The position numbers and the translations under genes were made by a program. From an uncultured Treponema sp. (GTDB lineage Bacteria; Spirochaetota; Spirochaetia; Treponematales; Treponemataceae): a stretch of 64,000 nucleotides of DNA. This document shows, piece after piece, positions 10,185 to 21,109 of this stretch (position 1 is the stretch's first letter; each line of letters opens with the position of its first letter). The notes beneath the pieces are model-generated. The model saw only the letters and a list, made by a program, of their open reading frames with translations. It was not told where the DNA came from and made no database searches. Where the stretch lies: the NCBI GenBank assembly GCA_947165895.1, contig CAMVCB010000001.1, forward strand, positions 1-64,000. Reading direction: 5' to 3'.

Positions 10185-11390
10185 TTACATCCTTCCATCC
10201 AGGAATTTACCAGTTTCTTTATGATTAAAGTTTGGTATCATCCAGTTGAACAAGTCTATGAGTTCTCCTCTACTCCACTCACCTTTTTTCTTCAAATTTG
10301 CAATTGTTTCTGTAAAATGAGCAAGCTTGGATTCATCAAAATCTACTGGATTTTTAATAATACCTAATGACTCAAACTTATCCATAACTAGAGTTTCTTT
10401 GTCTGTATAAAACTCTTCAAAGTCTTTTTCTCCGGTTGTATCACTTTTGAAAAAATAAACAGGATACTGATGTTTTGCTTTAAGTTCATTTACACGAGAA
10501 CGTGCTTCATCTTCAGTAGCGCACTGTACAGGTTCATACCCAAGATTGCGCAAATATTTTTCTGCAATGCTGCTGAAAGTAACCAGATTCAAATCATGAT
10601 CAAGTTTTGGGAAGAATACATCACGATTTTCACCAAGAAGACAGCTCATAACACAAAGCTGACCAGCTTCTTTTGGAGTTACAAAATATCGGCGTACATC
10701 GTTAGGAGCAGAAAGCGGCTGATTTTTATCCAGACGACGGTTGAAGCCGTAAAGAAGAGAACCGTCACTAAAGGCAACATTTGCAAAGCGAGCTGTACTA
10801 ACAGGCATCTCTACTGAACGACGGTTTAAGAAGAACTCCATAATACGCTTACTTGCTCCCATCATGTTTACAGGGTTTGCAGCCTTATCTGTAGAAACAC
10901 AGAAGTATTTCTTTGCACCACATTCCTTTGCCATAAGCATAGTTGCATCAGTATTGAAGATATTAGTATCAATCATACGCATAAGCGTATAAGGATCTTT
11001 TTCTGAGCGAACATGTTTCAAGGCAGATGTGTTAAATACATAATCATAGCCGCCGATACGCTTTTTCTGCTCATTGATAAAAGCACGGAAAATCTCGCTT
11101 CCACAATCAAGTGCGAATGTTGCAAATTCTCCGTCTCCATATCCAACAGAAGAGCGAATATCACGTACAAGTTCAACCATGTTATTTTCGCTGATATCTA
11201 CGACATGAAGAACTTTAGGATTTCGTGCAAAAAGCTCACGGCAGATTGCAGAACCGATTGTTCCCGCACCGCCAATCACAAGAAAGCGTGAATTACGTAT
11301 TGTTTCTGATAAAAATGATTCATTAACTGAGATATCTGTTTCAAATAACGGCGCTGTACGACCGATAAGTGGTAAAATGTTGTCTTTCAT
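10185..11390 (-). CDS. Polysaccharide biosynthesis SDR protein (UDP-sugar 4,6-dehydratase-like)
   Basis: FLVIGGAGTIGSAICREL, CVSTDKAANPVNMMGASKRIME. Confidence 0.8.
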   Translation of the reverse strand: MKDNILPLIGRTAPLFETDISVNESFLSETIRNSRFLVIGGAGTIGSAICRELFARNPKVLHVVDISENNMVELVRDIRSSVGYGDGEFATFALDCGSEIFRAFINEQKKRIGGYDYVFNTSALKHVRSEKDPYTLMRMIDTNIFNTDATMLMAKECGAKKYFCVSTDKAANPVNMMGASKRIMEFFLNRRSVEMPVSTARFANVAFSDGSLLYGFNRRLDKNQPLSAPNDVRRYFVTPKEAGQLCVMSCLLGENRDVFFPKLDHDLNLVTFSSIAEKYLRNLGYEPVQCATEDEARSRVNELKAKHQYPVYFFKSDTTGEKDFEEFYTDKETLVMDKFESLGIIKNPVDFDESKLAHFTETIANLKKKGEWSRGELIDLFNWMIPNFNHKETGKFLDGRM

Positions 11391-11409
11391 TGTATTCTTC
11401 CTTAATTAT

Positions 11410-12075
11410 TTAGATATATTGTTCCAATTCAGCAGGCACTTCTGGCAGCCCCTTAAAAGCTGTTCTCCACTTCTTTGAATCTGGATGTAGCACGGCTTCT
11501 GCAGTCATAAAAATGAGTTTAAAATAAAGGAAAATATTTTTATGATCTTCATACCAACATTCAAGCTGAATCTTGTATGGATCAATAACTTCTGCATGAA
11601 ATTTATTCTTATCTTCAAAATTTTGAAGAATCTCTTCTTCATTACGGAAAACAACAGAACCAATACCGGAAAGACCAGGTCTTGCGTTATACAATTTCTG
11701 TTTTGCTTCTTCTGTAAACAAATCGTAGTGTTTTTTTACTGTAGGTCTGAATCCTATAACACTCATCTGGCCAACAAAAATATTAAGAAGCTGAGGCAAT
11801 TCATTTATTTTTGTTTTTCGTAAAAACTTACCCATTGGTAAAATGCGCGGATCATTTTCGGCTGTAAAAAGTCCCCCACTCATATTTGGGGAATTTCTGA
11901 GCATTGTTGCAAACTTTAAAACCTTAAATTCCTTTCCATGTTTACCAATTCTGGTCTGACCATAAAAAATATCATGTTCACCAGTTAGTTTAAGACCAAT
12001 CATAATTGGAATCATAAACGGCAACAAAATGATAATAGCTATTCCGCTGAACAGAATATCAAAAAAACGAGTCAT
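11410..12075 (-). CDS. Bacterial sugar transferase (initiating phosphoglycosyltransferase)
   Basis: Membrane N-terminus, KVLKFATM, LPQLLNIFVGQMSVIGFRPT, RPGLSGIGS. Confidence 0.87.
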   Translation of the reverse strand: MTRFFDILFSGIAIIILLPFMIPIMIGLKLTGEHDIFYGQTRIGKHGKEFKVLKFATMLRNSPNMSGGLFTAENDPRILPMGKFLRKTKINELPQLLNIFVGQMSVIGFRPTVKKHYDLFTEEAKQKLYNARPGLSGIGSVVFRNEEEILQNFEDKNKFHAEVIDPYKIQLECWYEDHKNIFLYFKLIFMTAEAVLHPDSKKWRTAFKGLPEVPAELEQYI

Positions 12076-12114
12076 AAAATTTTCCTTATTATTTGATTTA
12101 GATATGTAGATTTG

Positions 12115-13029
12115 TTATCTGATTACAAAATTTGAAAGAACATCAGTAGGTACAAAACCAAGTTCTTTTTTTATTTTTTCATTTGAGAAAGTTAATGATT
12201 TTACGATTTTTTCAAGGCGGGCTGAATTTATGGGAGCCTTCTTTCCTAATAGGTTTCCAATATGAGCCAGACAGTTTGCTACCCAATATGGAATATTCAC
12301 AGGAGGCTTCTTTCCAAGCTGTTTAGAAATTAATAATTCCAGTTCATGAAAAGATGGATAAGAATCATCACAAATATTGAATATTCCTCCTTTGTCTTCA
12401 CACAATGGAATTACTTTAGCAATATCAGAAGCCATGAGAATACTTTTTCTGCTTACACCATCAGCAATAGAAAGATATTTACCTGTTGAAATTCCTTTTA
12501 TCATTGCTCCAAGATTTCCAGGAGGATTTTTTCCAGCAATAAGAGAAGGTCGCAGGATTGTAAGAATAACATTATTTTTCTTACACCATTCCTGTAAAAA
12601 TTGCTCTGCAAGCATCTTGCTTTTTGCATATGGGGTAATACCATTCAGAGGATGTTCTTCGGTTATCATCTCTCCAATATCACAACCATAAACAGCTACT
12701 GTACTTATAAATACAAAAGATTTTGGGATGCCTGCATTTTCCAAAGCAGAACAAACTTTTTTTGTTCCTTCAAGATTTATATCATAAAAAAGTTTTTCTT
12801 CTTCTGGTGTTCTTGGAACTACATGAGCCTTGCCTGCCGCATGTAACACAACGTCATATTGTTTGTTTAGTTTAATTTCATCTGTAAAAAGATTTACATT
12901 GTAGTTGGCATTTTTATCTAATGCTAATGTATCAACTTCATATTTTTCTTTTAGCAAAGGAAGAACATTTGAACCTAAGAAACCTGAAGCACCGGTAAAT
13001 AATAATTGCTTATTGTTTTTATTACTCAT
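12115..13029 (-). CDS. NAD-dependent epimerase/dehydratase
   Basis: LFTGASGFLGSNVLPLL, YAKSKMLAEQFL. Confidence 0.8.
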   Translation of the reverse strand: MSNKNNKQLLFTGASGFLGSNVLPLLKEKYEVDTLALDKNANYNVNLFTDEIKLNKQYDVVLHAAGKAHVVPRTPEEEKLFYDINLEGTKKVCSALENAGIPKSFVFISTVAVYGCDIGEMITEEHPLNGITPYAKSKMLAEQFLQEWCKKNNVILTILRPSLIAGKNPPGNLGAMIKGISTGKYLSIADGVSRKSILMASDIAKVIPLCEDKGGIFNICDDSYPSFHELELLISKQLGKKPPVNIPYWVANCLAHIGNLLGKKAPINSARLEKIVKSLTFSNEKIKKELGFVPTDVLSNFVIR

Positions 13030-13087
13030 AAATGATTATTAGTTTTTGCTAATGTATAGTATTGAATAAAGTAAAAATTATAGTTGT

Positions 13088-14293
13088 TTATTTTATATTA
13101 AAATCTTTAAAAAATTGTTTTATGATTTTTACAATGTATTTAAGTTCTTCTTCATTCATACCGTGATGGCAACCAACATAAAAACCGTTGTTGTCTATGT
13201 ATTTCGCTACAGGGTAATTATCTTCAAAAGACTCACCAAAAATCTTTTTGTAAATCGGCTGATTAAGAAGCGGAAGCATTGGTCGTGTTTCAATGTTTGC
13301 TTTTTCAAGGTACTGAATAAAAGCTTTTCGTTCGATTCCAGAATTTTTTTTGATAAGAATTGGATACATCATATAAGTATGGCGAATTCCTTCCGGTTCT
13401 CTTGGAAGCTGTAGCCATTTTTCATAAGGCTCAAGAAGACCTGTAAGAATCTCGGCGTTCTTATGTCTTGATTCCATAATTTCATCTTTTCGTTCAATCT
13501 GTGCAAGTCCAAGAGCACCTTCAAGTTCTCCTACTCGGTAACTGAATCCAAGTCGCTCAAATGTAAAACGTCTATCCAAATCTGTTTTCATACGTTTTGG
13601 GCAAACATTTTTTCCGTCAGAAGCAATACAAACTTCACAAGTACAAGCCCGTCCATGCGCAACAAGAGAACGCATAATTTCTGCAAGGTGTACATCATTT
13701 GTACAGGAAATACCACCAACACCAGTTGTAATTGTGTGAGCTACATAAGTTGAGAAAGCAGAAATATCACTGAAACTGCCTACTGTCTTATCTCCAATCT
13801 TAGCAAAATGAGACTCTGCACAATCTTCAACAATTCTAAGATTATGCTTCTTAGCAATGTCTGTAATACGTTTCATATCACAAGGCATACCAAAAGTATG
13901 AACAGGTACTACACACTTTGTATTAGGAGTAATATGCTTTTCAATTTCATCTGGATTCATATTATAAGTAACCGGATCTACATCAACAAATACAACTTTC
14001 AATCCAGAATGAATTACAGCATTTGAAGTAGCAATAAAAGTTATTGCGGGAACCAGAACCTCAGTATTCTCATCCCAGCCATCAACTTCTTTCAAAGCTT
14101 CAAATGCGATATGCAAGGCATTAGTTCCGCTGTTATTCATAACACCGTACTTGTTGCCGTGCATTGCAGCAAATTTCTTTTCAAACTGAGCTACATATTT
14201 TCCCTGCGATAATCTCTGAGACTCAAGAGCATCCATTACATATTTTTTTTCAAGATCTGTAACAGAAGCGTAACCAACACCTATTTTATTCAT
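13088..14293 (-). CDS. DegT/RfbH-like PLP/PMP-dependent enzyme, predicted sugar 3-dehydrase (Lys to His at the active site)
   Basis: DegT-fold protein with VAHTITTGVGG where aminotransferases have a K; Cys cluster CTCEVCIASDGKNVC. Confidence 0.7.
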   Translation of the reverse strand: MNKIGVGYASVTDLEKKYVMDALESQRLSQGKYVAQFEKKFAAMHGNKYGVMNNSGTNALHIAFEALKEVDGWDENTEVLVPAITFIATSNAVIHSGLKVVFVDVDPVTYNMNPDEIEKHITPNTKCVVPVHTFGMPCDMKRITDIAKKHNLRIVEDCAESHFAKIGDKTVGSFSDISAFSTYVAHTITTGVGGISCTNDVHLAEIMRSLVAHGRACTCEVCIASDGKNVCPKRMKTDLDRRFTFERLGFSYRVGELEGALGLAQIERKDEIMESRHKNAEILTGLLEPYEKWLQLPREPEGIRHTYMMYPILIKKNSGIERKAFIQYLEKANIETRPMLPLLNQPIYKKIFGESFEDNYPVAKYIDNNGFYVGCHHGMNEEELKYIVKIIKQFFKDFNIK

Positions 14294-15209
14294 TTAATGT
14301 CTCCAAAAAGTATTCATAAGTCTGCTTTACACCATCTTCAAGAGAGGTCTTTGCAGTCCAGCCTATATCTTTTGCACGAGTAACATCCAGAAGTTTCTGT
14401 ATCATTCCTACAGGCTTTGAAAGATCATGATCAAAAGAACCTTCATAACCAAGAATCTTCTTGATAGTCTCGTAGTATTCATTAACCGTATAATCATAGC
14501 CAAGACCTACATTCATAAGTACAGGAACTTTTTCCCAGTTCTTAATACAATAAGCAATGCAGTCTGCAAGGTCCCCAGCATACATAAACTCACGACGAGC
14601 TTCTCCGCTTCCCCAGATTTCAACAGACTTATTCTTATTTTCTTTAGCAAAATGAATCTTTCTGATAATAGAAGGAATCATATGGGCATTCTTTTCGCTA
14701 AACTTGTCATAACGGCCATACAAGTTGCAGGGAATTAAGCTTTTATATTCAAATCCCTGACATTCTTTAGAAATATACTCACACATCTTAAGTACAGAAA
14801 GTTTTGCAAGAGCATAACCTTCATTTGTAGGCTCAAGTTCTGCCTGCAAGGTGTATTCTTCTTTAAGAGGCTGTTTGTAATCTCGTGGATAAGTACAAGA
14901 ACTTGAAAGATTTATAAACTTTTTAACACCACATTCTTTTGCTGCCCGAACCAGGTTTATTCCCATTACGGCATTTTCTGTATAAAAGCCGTACATATCT
15001 TTCATATTTGCTTGAATACCACCAACTTTACCGGCACAGTGAATTATCAAATCCGGCTGATTTTTCTTGATGTAAGATACAATAGCCTCATAATCCATAA
15101 GGTTTAGTTCTTTTGAACGAGGTGAAAGAAGTACATTCCGCTTAATTTCAGGATTATCTATAACGTTATGCCCAACAAGTCCGCCAGAACCTGTAACAAA
15201 AATTTTCAT
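14286..15209 (-). CDS. fcl: GDP-L-fucose synthase-like epimerase/reductase
   Basis: IFVTGSGGLVGHNV, AGKVGGIQANM, NLSSSCTYPRDYKQPLKEE. Confidence 0.82.
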   Translation of the reverse strand: MKIFVTGSGGLVGHNVIDNPEIKRNVLLSPRSKELNLMDYEAIVSYIKKNQPDLIIHCAGKVGGIQANMKDMYGFYTENAVMGINLVRAAKECGVKKFINLSSSCTYPRDYKQPLKEEYTLQAELEPTNEGYALAKLSVLKMCEYISKECQGFEYKSLIPCNLYGRYDKFSEKNAHMIPSIIRKIHFAKENKNKSVEIWGSGEARREFMYAGDLADCIAYCIKNWEKVPVLMNVGLGYDYTVNEYYETIKKILGYEGSFDHDLSKPVGMIQKLLDVTRAKDIGWTAKTSLEDGVKQTYEYFLETLNE

Positions 15210-15211
15210 TT

Positions 15212-16291
15212 TTAACCTCTCTGGTGTAAAGTTCCTTCAGCCTTTACATATTCCATATCATGCTTCATCATAATTTTTACAAGTTCAGGGAAAGGTGTCT
15301 TTGTAGGATTCCAGCCTAACACAGTCTTTGCCTTTGTTGGATCACCAAGAAGAGTCTCTACCTCTGCCGGACGGAAGTATTTTGGATCTACTTCGATAAT
15401 AACTTCTCCAGTTGCTTTATTATAACCTTTTTCATTAACACCTTCACCTTTGAATTCTACTTCAATACCGGCTTCTTTAAATGCATACTGACAGAATTCA
15501 CGTACTGAATGCTGCTCTCCAGTTGCTACAACAAAGTCATCAGGCTTATCCTGCTGTAAAATTAACCACATACATTCTACATAGTCTTTAGCATAACCCC
15601 AGTCGCGGAGAGCATTAAGATTTCCCAGATAAAGTTTTTTCTGAAAGCCCTGTGCAATGCGGCTTGCAGCCAGAGTAATTTTACGGGTTACAAAGGTTTC
15701 GCCACGGCGTTCTGATTCGTGATTGAAAAGGATTCCGTTTGCACAGAACATTCCATAAGATTCTCGATAATTTTTCATAATCCAGAAACCATACAATTTT
15801 GCTACACCATATGGCGAACGTGGATAGAAAGGTGTTGTTTCTTTTTGTGGGATTTCCTGAACAAGGCCGAAGAGTTCAGAAGTAGATGCCTGGTAGATAC
15901 GACACGTTTTTTCCATACCGAGGAAGTGAACAGCTTCAAGGATTCGTAGTACTCCTGTTGCATCACAATCAGCAGTATATTCAGGTACATCAAAACTAAC
16001 TTTTACATGACTCTGTGCTGCAAGGTTGTAGATTTCATTAGGTTTGATTTCACGGATAATGCGGATCATGCTTTCAGAATCGGTCATATCACCATAATGA
16101 AGAATGACTTTGCGATTCTTATGCATATCTTCAATTAAATCTTCAATATACAAGTGCTCAATTCGACCTGTATTAAATGATGAAGAACGACGGATTATAC
16201 CGTGAACCTCATACCCCTTCTCAAGCAGAAATTCAGCTAGAAAAGAACCGTCCTGACCTGTAATACCAGTAATGAGAGCTATTTTTTGCAT
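15212..16291 (-). CDS. gmd: GDP-mannose 4,6-dehydratase
   Basis: [44 protein letters not shown]. Confidence 0.95.
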   Translation of the reverse strand: MQKIALITGITGQDGSFLAEFLLEKGYEVHGIIRRSSSFNTGRIEHLYIEDLIEDMHKNRKVILHYGDMTDSESMIRIIREIKPNEIYNLAAQSHVKVSFDVPEYTADCDATGVLRILEAVHFLGMEKTCRIYQASTSELFGLVQEIPQKETTPFYPRSPYGVAKLYGFWIMKNYRESYGMFCANGILFNHESERRGETFVTRKITLAASRIAQGFQKKLYLGNLNALRDWGYAKDYVECMWLILQQDKPDDFVVATGEQHSVREFCQYAFKEAGIEVEFKGEGVNEKGYNKATGEVIIEVDPKYFRPAEVETLLGDPTKAKTVLGWNPTKTPFPELVKIMMKHDMEYVKAEGTLHQRG

Positions 16292-16855
16292 TATTATTAC
16301 TCCTTGTTTAAATACTAATTATTTGCATTTATTTGATTTAATAATTTGATTTTTTCTTATTAGAATTAAAAATTGAATAATACAGAAATATTGTTTCTAT
16401 ACTACTTTATTTAGAAGAAGTATTTTTTTGTTATTATTTTTAAAAGTTACTTATCTTTAAAATATTTTTTTAAGTCTATTGAATTGTGATATTTGACACT
16501 TGCATTTCTTTCATAACAAAAATATTAAAAAGATCTTTATTTTGTCATGATTTTAGCATAACAAATAAGATGTACACTACAACGTATCATGAAAAGATTT
16601 TATGCATCTGAACAATTCTAGGTGTAAAATACAAAACTAATAGATAAAAATAAGTGAAGGCAAAAAAAATACATATTTTTTTTATCTTGGGACAACAATC
16701 AGTATTCCAAAATTGATTGTTTTAATAAATTGAAAGACGAATTTCAAATAAGTTGTATCACCTTTCGAAAAAAAACTAATTAAGAGATGCAATAATATCA
16801 ATATATTGCATTGTAACTATTTGTATTTAGATAGATTTCAAATATAAAACATTAT

Positions 16856-17722
16856 TTAGTTATTATTTAATAACATTTTTATTATTTCAGAATCAACATT
16901 GATGTTAAATTTTCTTGCAAATAATGCATCATTATTAACTAAACGGGAAAAATCATCTTTTCTAAAGATACGAGGATATTCCGGTCCTGTTTGAAAATCA
17001 ACATAGCGTAAACACTTTTTTTCTATTTGAATATTTTTTACAAAATTAAAAATTATTGTTTGAAAAAAAATTTCGTCAGCACATCTAGTATAACGAAATT
17101 TTTTAATGAAATTTGGATGTGAATTTGTAAAAGCAATTATTTGAGAAACACAATTACCTGTTAGATCCATCCAATTTGCTCCTCCATAGTAATCAATTTT
17201 AAATCTAGGACGTCTAATATGAAAAAATTTTAGAATACGTATAATAATTCTTTCATTAATTCCATTTAAAATCTTGAAAAAGAATTTGGTTATAAATATT
17301 TTACTATTTTTTATATAATTAAAATGAAAATAATCAACTCTATCAAAACCATAGTTATCTTTTTTCCATTCAATTTTTGGGAATTTTGTATAATCAAAAT
17401 ATTCTTTATCTGAATTTTCAAAAAAAGTTATAATATTTTTATTAGATTTTAATGGTAAATCAGCCCCAGATATCAATAAATATCTATCATAGTTATTTTT
17501 ATTAGCATTCTTAAACAAAAATAATGTTGCTAAAATCTGGTTATAACTACCCCAATAAACTTTATATTGTTTATAAACAAAGACATTTTTTTCATCTTTA
17601 ATCTTAATATTTGTTTTTTTATCAATATGAATATACAAATCAAAATCTTTTTTAAGAGTTTTTATAAGTTTTTTTTGTTGTTCATTATATTCATGAAGTA
17701 ATATAAGAATAGCTATTTTCAT
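16856..17722 (-). CDS. Core-2/I-branching (beta-1,6-GlcNAc transferase-like) glycosyltransferase
   Basis: AILILLHEY...DLYIHIDKK...YLLISGADLPLKS...RCADEIFFQTI. Confidence 0.75.
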   Translation of the reverse strand: MKIAILILLHEYNEQQKKLIKTLKKDFDLYIHIDKKTNIKIKDEKNVFVYKQYKVYWGSYNQILATLFLFKNANKNNYDRYLLISGADLPLKSNKNIITFFENSDKEYFDYTKFPKIEWKKDNYGFDRVDYFHFNYIKNSKIFITKFFFKILNGINERIIIRILKFFHIRRPRFKIDYYGGANWMDLTGNCVSQIIAFTNSHPNFIKKFRYTRCADEIFFQTIIFNFVKNIQIEKKCLRYVDFQTGPEYPRIFRKDDFSRLVNNDALFARKFNINVDSEIIKMLLNNN

Positions 17723-17763
17723 CCAGATTTCCTATGGCGATGGTAAGAAATAATATATTTAAT

Positions 17764-18639
17764 TTATATACGAACCCATTTTTCCATATATATATCATTA
17801 TTTTTCTTATCTGTCGTCCATTTTTCAGGAGCACAAACTATTGAATTTTTGTTATTTGATAAATATTGAGCCCACCAACTAAAAGTACTATTAGATAGTA
17901 TAAAATGTTTACAATTACTCATAAGATACATATCATCATAATTTTCCCTTTTCCCAGTAATAAATACGATATTTTTTAATCCAAAAGAAGAAATAATTTT
18001 TTTTGCACTTTCTATTTCATCTGAAAATACATAGAAAACAGGATTATCAACATTGTCCATAATATATTTACAAGCTTTAAAATAATAATTTTTATCACAT
18101 ACTAACATACGTTTTATATTACAATAATCACCTAACCTAATGTGTAAAGAGACACTATTTGTTTGTTTTATTTCATCTATATATTCTTTATTAAGATCTG
18201 AAGGTTGATTTAAAAATTCAAATTCTTTCTTAATAATATCTTTGTTGCTTGAAAAGTATTTTTCACTTTGCCAGTATCCATTTAAATATGCACCATCTTT
18301 TATTGAATTAATATCCAAGTACGACTCTTCATCCCAAATATAAACATTTTTCCTTTTATACAACATCCAAATAAGTTTTGGGAAAAATTTTTGACCAATT
18401 TTTAGAAATAAACTATGATTTCTATCATAAAGTTTATATTCATTATTATCCAAAAATTCTATATTCTTTGATAATACAAATTTGTTCAAACTATACGGTC
18501 TAAAATTATTTTTTTTGCATTCAGATACATCTAATACTAATTTTTCGACCCCATATTTTATCTGAAGGTGCCTTCCATATGCATATTGAAACATTTGATT
18601 TCCAAGGCCACCTTTTACTTTTATTATTACTCTTTTCAT
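17764..18639 (-). CDS. Alpha-1,2-fucosyltransferase (GT11)
   Basis: VKGGLGNQMFQYAYGRHL, SLHIRLGDYCN, LSNSTFSWWAQYLS. Confidence 0.87.
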   Translation of the reverse strand: MKRVIIKVKGGLGNQMFQYAYGRHLQIKYGVEKLVLDVSECKKNNFRPYSLNKFVLSKNIEFLDNNEYKLYDRNHSLFLKIGQKFFPKLIWMLYKRKNVYIWDEESYLDINSIKDGAYLNGYWQSEKYFSSNKDIIKKEFEFLNQPSDLNKEYIDEIKQTNSVSLHIRLGDYCNIKRMLVCDKNYYFKACKYIMDNVDNPVFYVFSDEIESAKKIISSFGLKNIVFITGKRENYDDMYLMSNCKHFILSNSTFSWWAQYLSNNKNSIVCAPEKWTTDKKNNDIYMEKWVRI

Positions 18640-18689
18640 TCTTTTTCCCTCAAATTATATAAATTATGATTATTATTTAATGTATGAGT

Positions 18690-20129
18690 TTATTTCGTCT
18701 TCCAAACTGATTGTATTTTTAAGCATAATTGTTTTACGTTCTGTTTATATATAAAAAATATCATTATTAAGAAAAATGTAACTGCACAAAATCCTAACCA
18801 TAACTTCTCTGAAAAAAATAATCTCCAAGTTATAATAAAAATAATCATGAGAAATGAAGATAAATAATATCTTTTAGATAATTGTATAAGCTTTAATTTT
18901 TTTAATATTGCAATACATAACACAAGGGAAGTAATATAACCACCTAATGTTGCAATAGCTGCTCCTTCTATACCTGCAAGTGGAATTAAAATTAAATTTA
19001 ATAAAACATTTATTATAGCACCACATAATAAAATTAACATAGACGGTAATGTTTTTTTTATAACAAGGAACTGATTACCAATTATTTGAAAAGACATCTG
19101 TAGCATAGGGGCAAGGAAAAGATATGGAGATATAATATAACTAGTTGTGTAAACCCCTTCAAATAATAAATTATAAATACTGTATGAAAAAATACAAATA
19201 AAAACTGTTGAAATAAATGATAAAATTGAAAAACATTCAAATATTCGGGATGTAGATTCCACCTGGTCATTATCTTTCATTGTTGAAAAGGCAAAATATT
19301 GCCACCCACCAGAAAATGCTATATAAATAAGTTGACTTATCAGTCCTAGCTTTGAACCAATAGAATATATTCCAGCTTCACTAACATCAAGAATATTTGC
19401 AATCATTATTCTATCAGAAGAATTAAATACCCAATAAACAAGAATACTTGGTAAAGTTGGTAACCCAATAGCTAGTAAAGGTTTTATTAAATTTATTTTA
19501 ACATAACTTACGCGAAACCATTTTTTGTTTATTAAAAAAAAACAAATTTCTATAAAAATCGCAGAAATCATAGCTGCAAGTGGTAACGCTAAAACATAAA
19601 AACCATTTAATAGCATTGGAACTGAGACAGAATATGCTACTAAAGGAGTAACTGTATTAAATAAAAGGAACAGTCTACGATTATTTTGCATACGAACTGG
19701 AGCTGCAATTACAATATTTGTTGCAGTTGCAAATGTCGTAATTGCGGCTATAGTTATGATATATTCATAATTTGAATTTTTAAACATTAACTCTGATAAA
19801 TAATTTCTGAATAAAAATAGGAGAAAACTAATTACAACTGATGACAAAAAAGTTATAAAGAAAGCTGTGCTACATAATTCTATTTTATAATTTATGTCTT
19901 CCTTATCGAAAAACAATCTAAACATTGAATCATAAATTCCTAAAAGAGCAGCGGCGGAAGAAAAGGAAATCAATACTGTAATTAAATCATTAATTCCAAT
20001 ATATTCTGAACTTGGCATAAGTCTTGTAATAACAGGAATCATTATTACAGGAATCAACTTGCTTATAATACCACCAAGACCATAGATAAACAAGTTTTCA
20101 ATAAGAAGTCTTATTTTATTCACACTCAA
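18690..20129 (-). CDS. Oligosaccharide flippase (Wzx-like)
   Basis: Polytopic MATE/MVF-type membrane protein between glycosyltransferases. Confidence 0.8.
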   Translation of the reverse strand: MSVNKIRLLIENLFIYGLGGIISKLIPVIMIPVITRLMPSSEYIGINDLITVLISFSSAAALLGIYDSMFRLFFDKEDINYKIELCSTAFFITFLSSVVISFLLFLFRNYLSELMFKNSNYEYIITIAAITTFATATNIVIAAPVRMQNNRRLFLLFNTVTPLVAYSVSVPMLLNGFYVLALPLAAMISAIFIEICFFLINKKWFRVSYVKINLIKPLLAIGLPTLPSILVYWVFNSSDRIMIANILDVSEAGIYSIGSKLGLISQLIYIAFSGGWQYFAFSTMKDNDQVESTSRIFECFSILSFISTVFICIFSYSIYNLLFEGVYTTSYIISPYLFLAPMLQMSFQIIGNQFLVIKKTLPSMLILLCGAIINVLLNLILIPLAGIEGAAIATLGGYITSLVLCIAILKKLKLIQLSKRYYLSSFLMIIFIITWRLFFSEKLWLGFCAVTFFLIMIFFIYKQNVKQLCLKIQSVWKTK

Positions 20130-20170
20130 AACCTAAAATTATATAACAAACAAAAAGTCTAAAAAATCGA

Positions 20171-21109
20171 TTATTTAGAATATAATATATATTTTTGGTT
20201 TATAGTCAGTTTACGAATTTTAGCATATAAATGTAAAACAAACATATCAAAGTAAAACAAATTAAAAATTATCTTTTTAACTATAAATGAGCATTTATAA
20301 TATCTTATATACCTATACATAAAGTATCTTTTTAATTTTTTTGATTTTATAAATCCTAAGTTTGGGAGAATATATTTTTCGTGCAATACCTTTCCATCTA
20401 AAAATAATTGTAATGGTACATTTTTCTGATTGCTAACTCCATCCTGGTTATATAATAAAGTTATTCTATCATAATAATTAATTTCGCCACCATCCAATAA
20501 AGTTTTAATAAAAAATGGATGATCTTCAAGCAGAAAGAATCTCTCATCAAAAAAATTTTTTGTAAGAAATGATTTTCGAAAATATGTTCCTGCACCTGAA
20601 ATAAAATTTTGAAAAAACATTCTTTGAATCATTTCTTGTTTATCTTTTGTTAAAATCCATTCTACATCACTTGCAGTAGGTATTATATTATTATCTTTTT
20701 CGCCTTTTACATTTGTCTTTAGAATATTACAATTTTTATGTTCAGCAAAATAATTTATTACGTCAGAAACCACAGTATTATCCGAAAAGCAATCATTACC
20801 TCCTAGTCCAATAATTATTTCTCCTGACGATTTTGCAATTGCTGAATTGAAATTTTTTACAGTACCAAGATTTACATCATTTTTATGTATAATTACATTA
20901 ACAAGCTTTTTCTTATTGTTGTCAACAAGACTTTTGATATGATCATAATTGAAATTGTCAGCACAATCATCCTGTATTATTAATTCTATATTTGAATAAT
21001 CTTGTGAAAATACTGAATCAATTGTTTTTTTTATATTATCATAATTTTTGTAAGTTAAAACAATTACTGATGCTAAAGTCATACTATATTCCTTTTTTTT
21101 GAAAAGCAT
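20171..21109 (-). CDS. Glycosyltransferase family 2
   Basis: ASVIVLTYKNYDNIKKTIDSVFSQDYSNIELIIQDDCAD. Confidence 0.88.
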   Translation of the reverse strand: MLFKKKEYSMTLASVIVLTYKNYDNIKKTIDSVFSQDYSNIELIIQDDCADNFNYDHIKSLVDNNKKKLVNVIIHKNDVNLGTVKNFNSAIAKSSGEIIIGLGGNDCFSDNTVVSDVINYFAEHKNCNILKTNVKGEKDNNIIPTASDVEWILTKDKQEMIQRMFFQNFISGAGTYFRKSFLTKNFFDERFFLLEDHPFFIKTLLDGGEINYYDRITLLYNQDGVSNQKNVPLQLFLDGKVLHEKYILPNLGFIKSKKLKRYFMYRYIRYYKCSFIVKKIIFNLFYFDMFVLHLYAKIRKLTINQKYILYSK

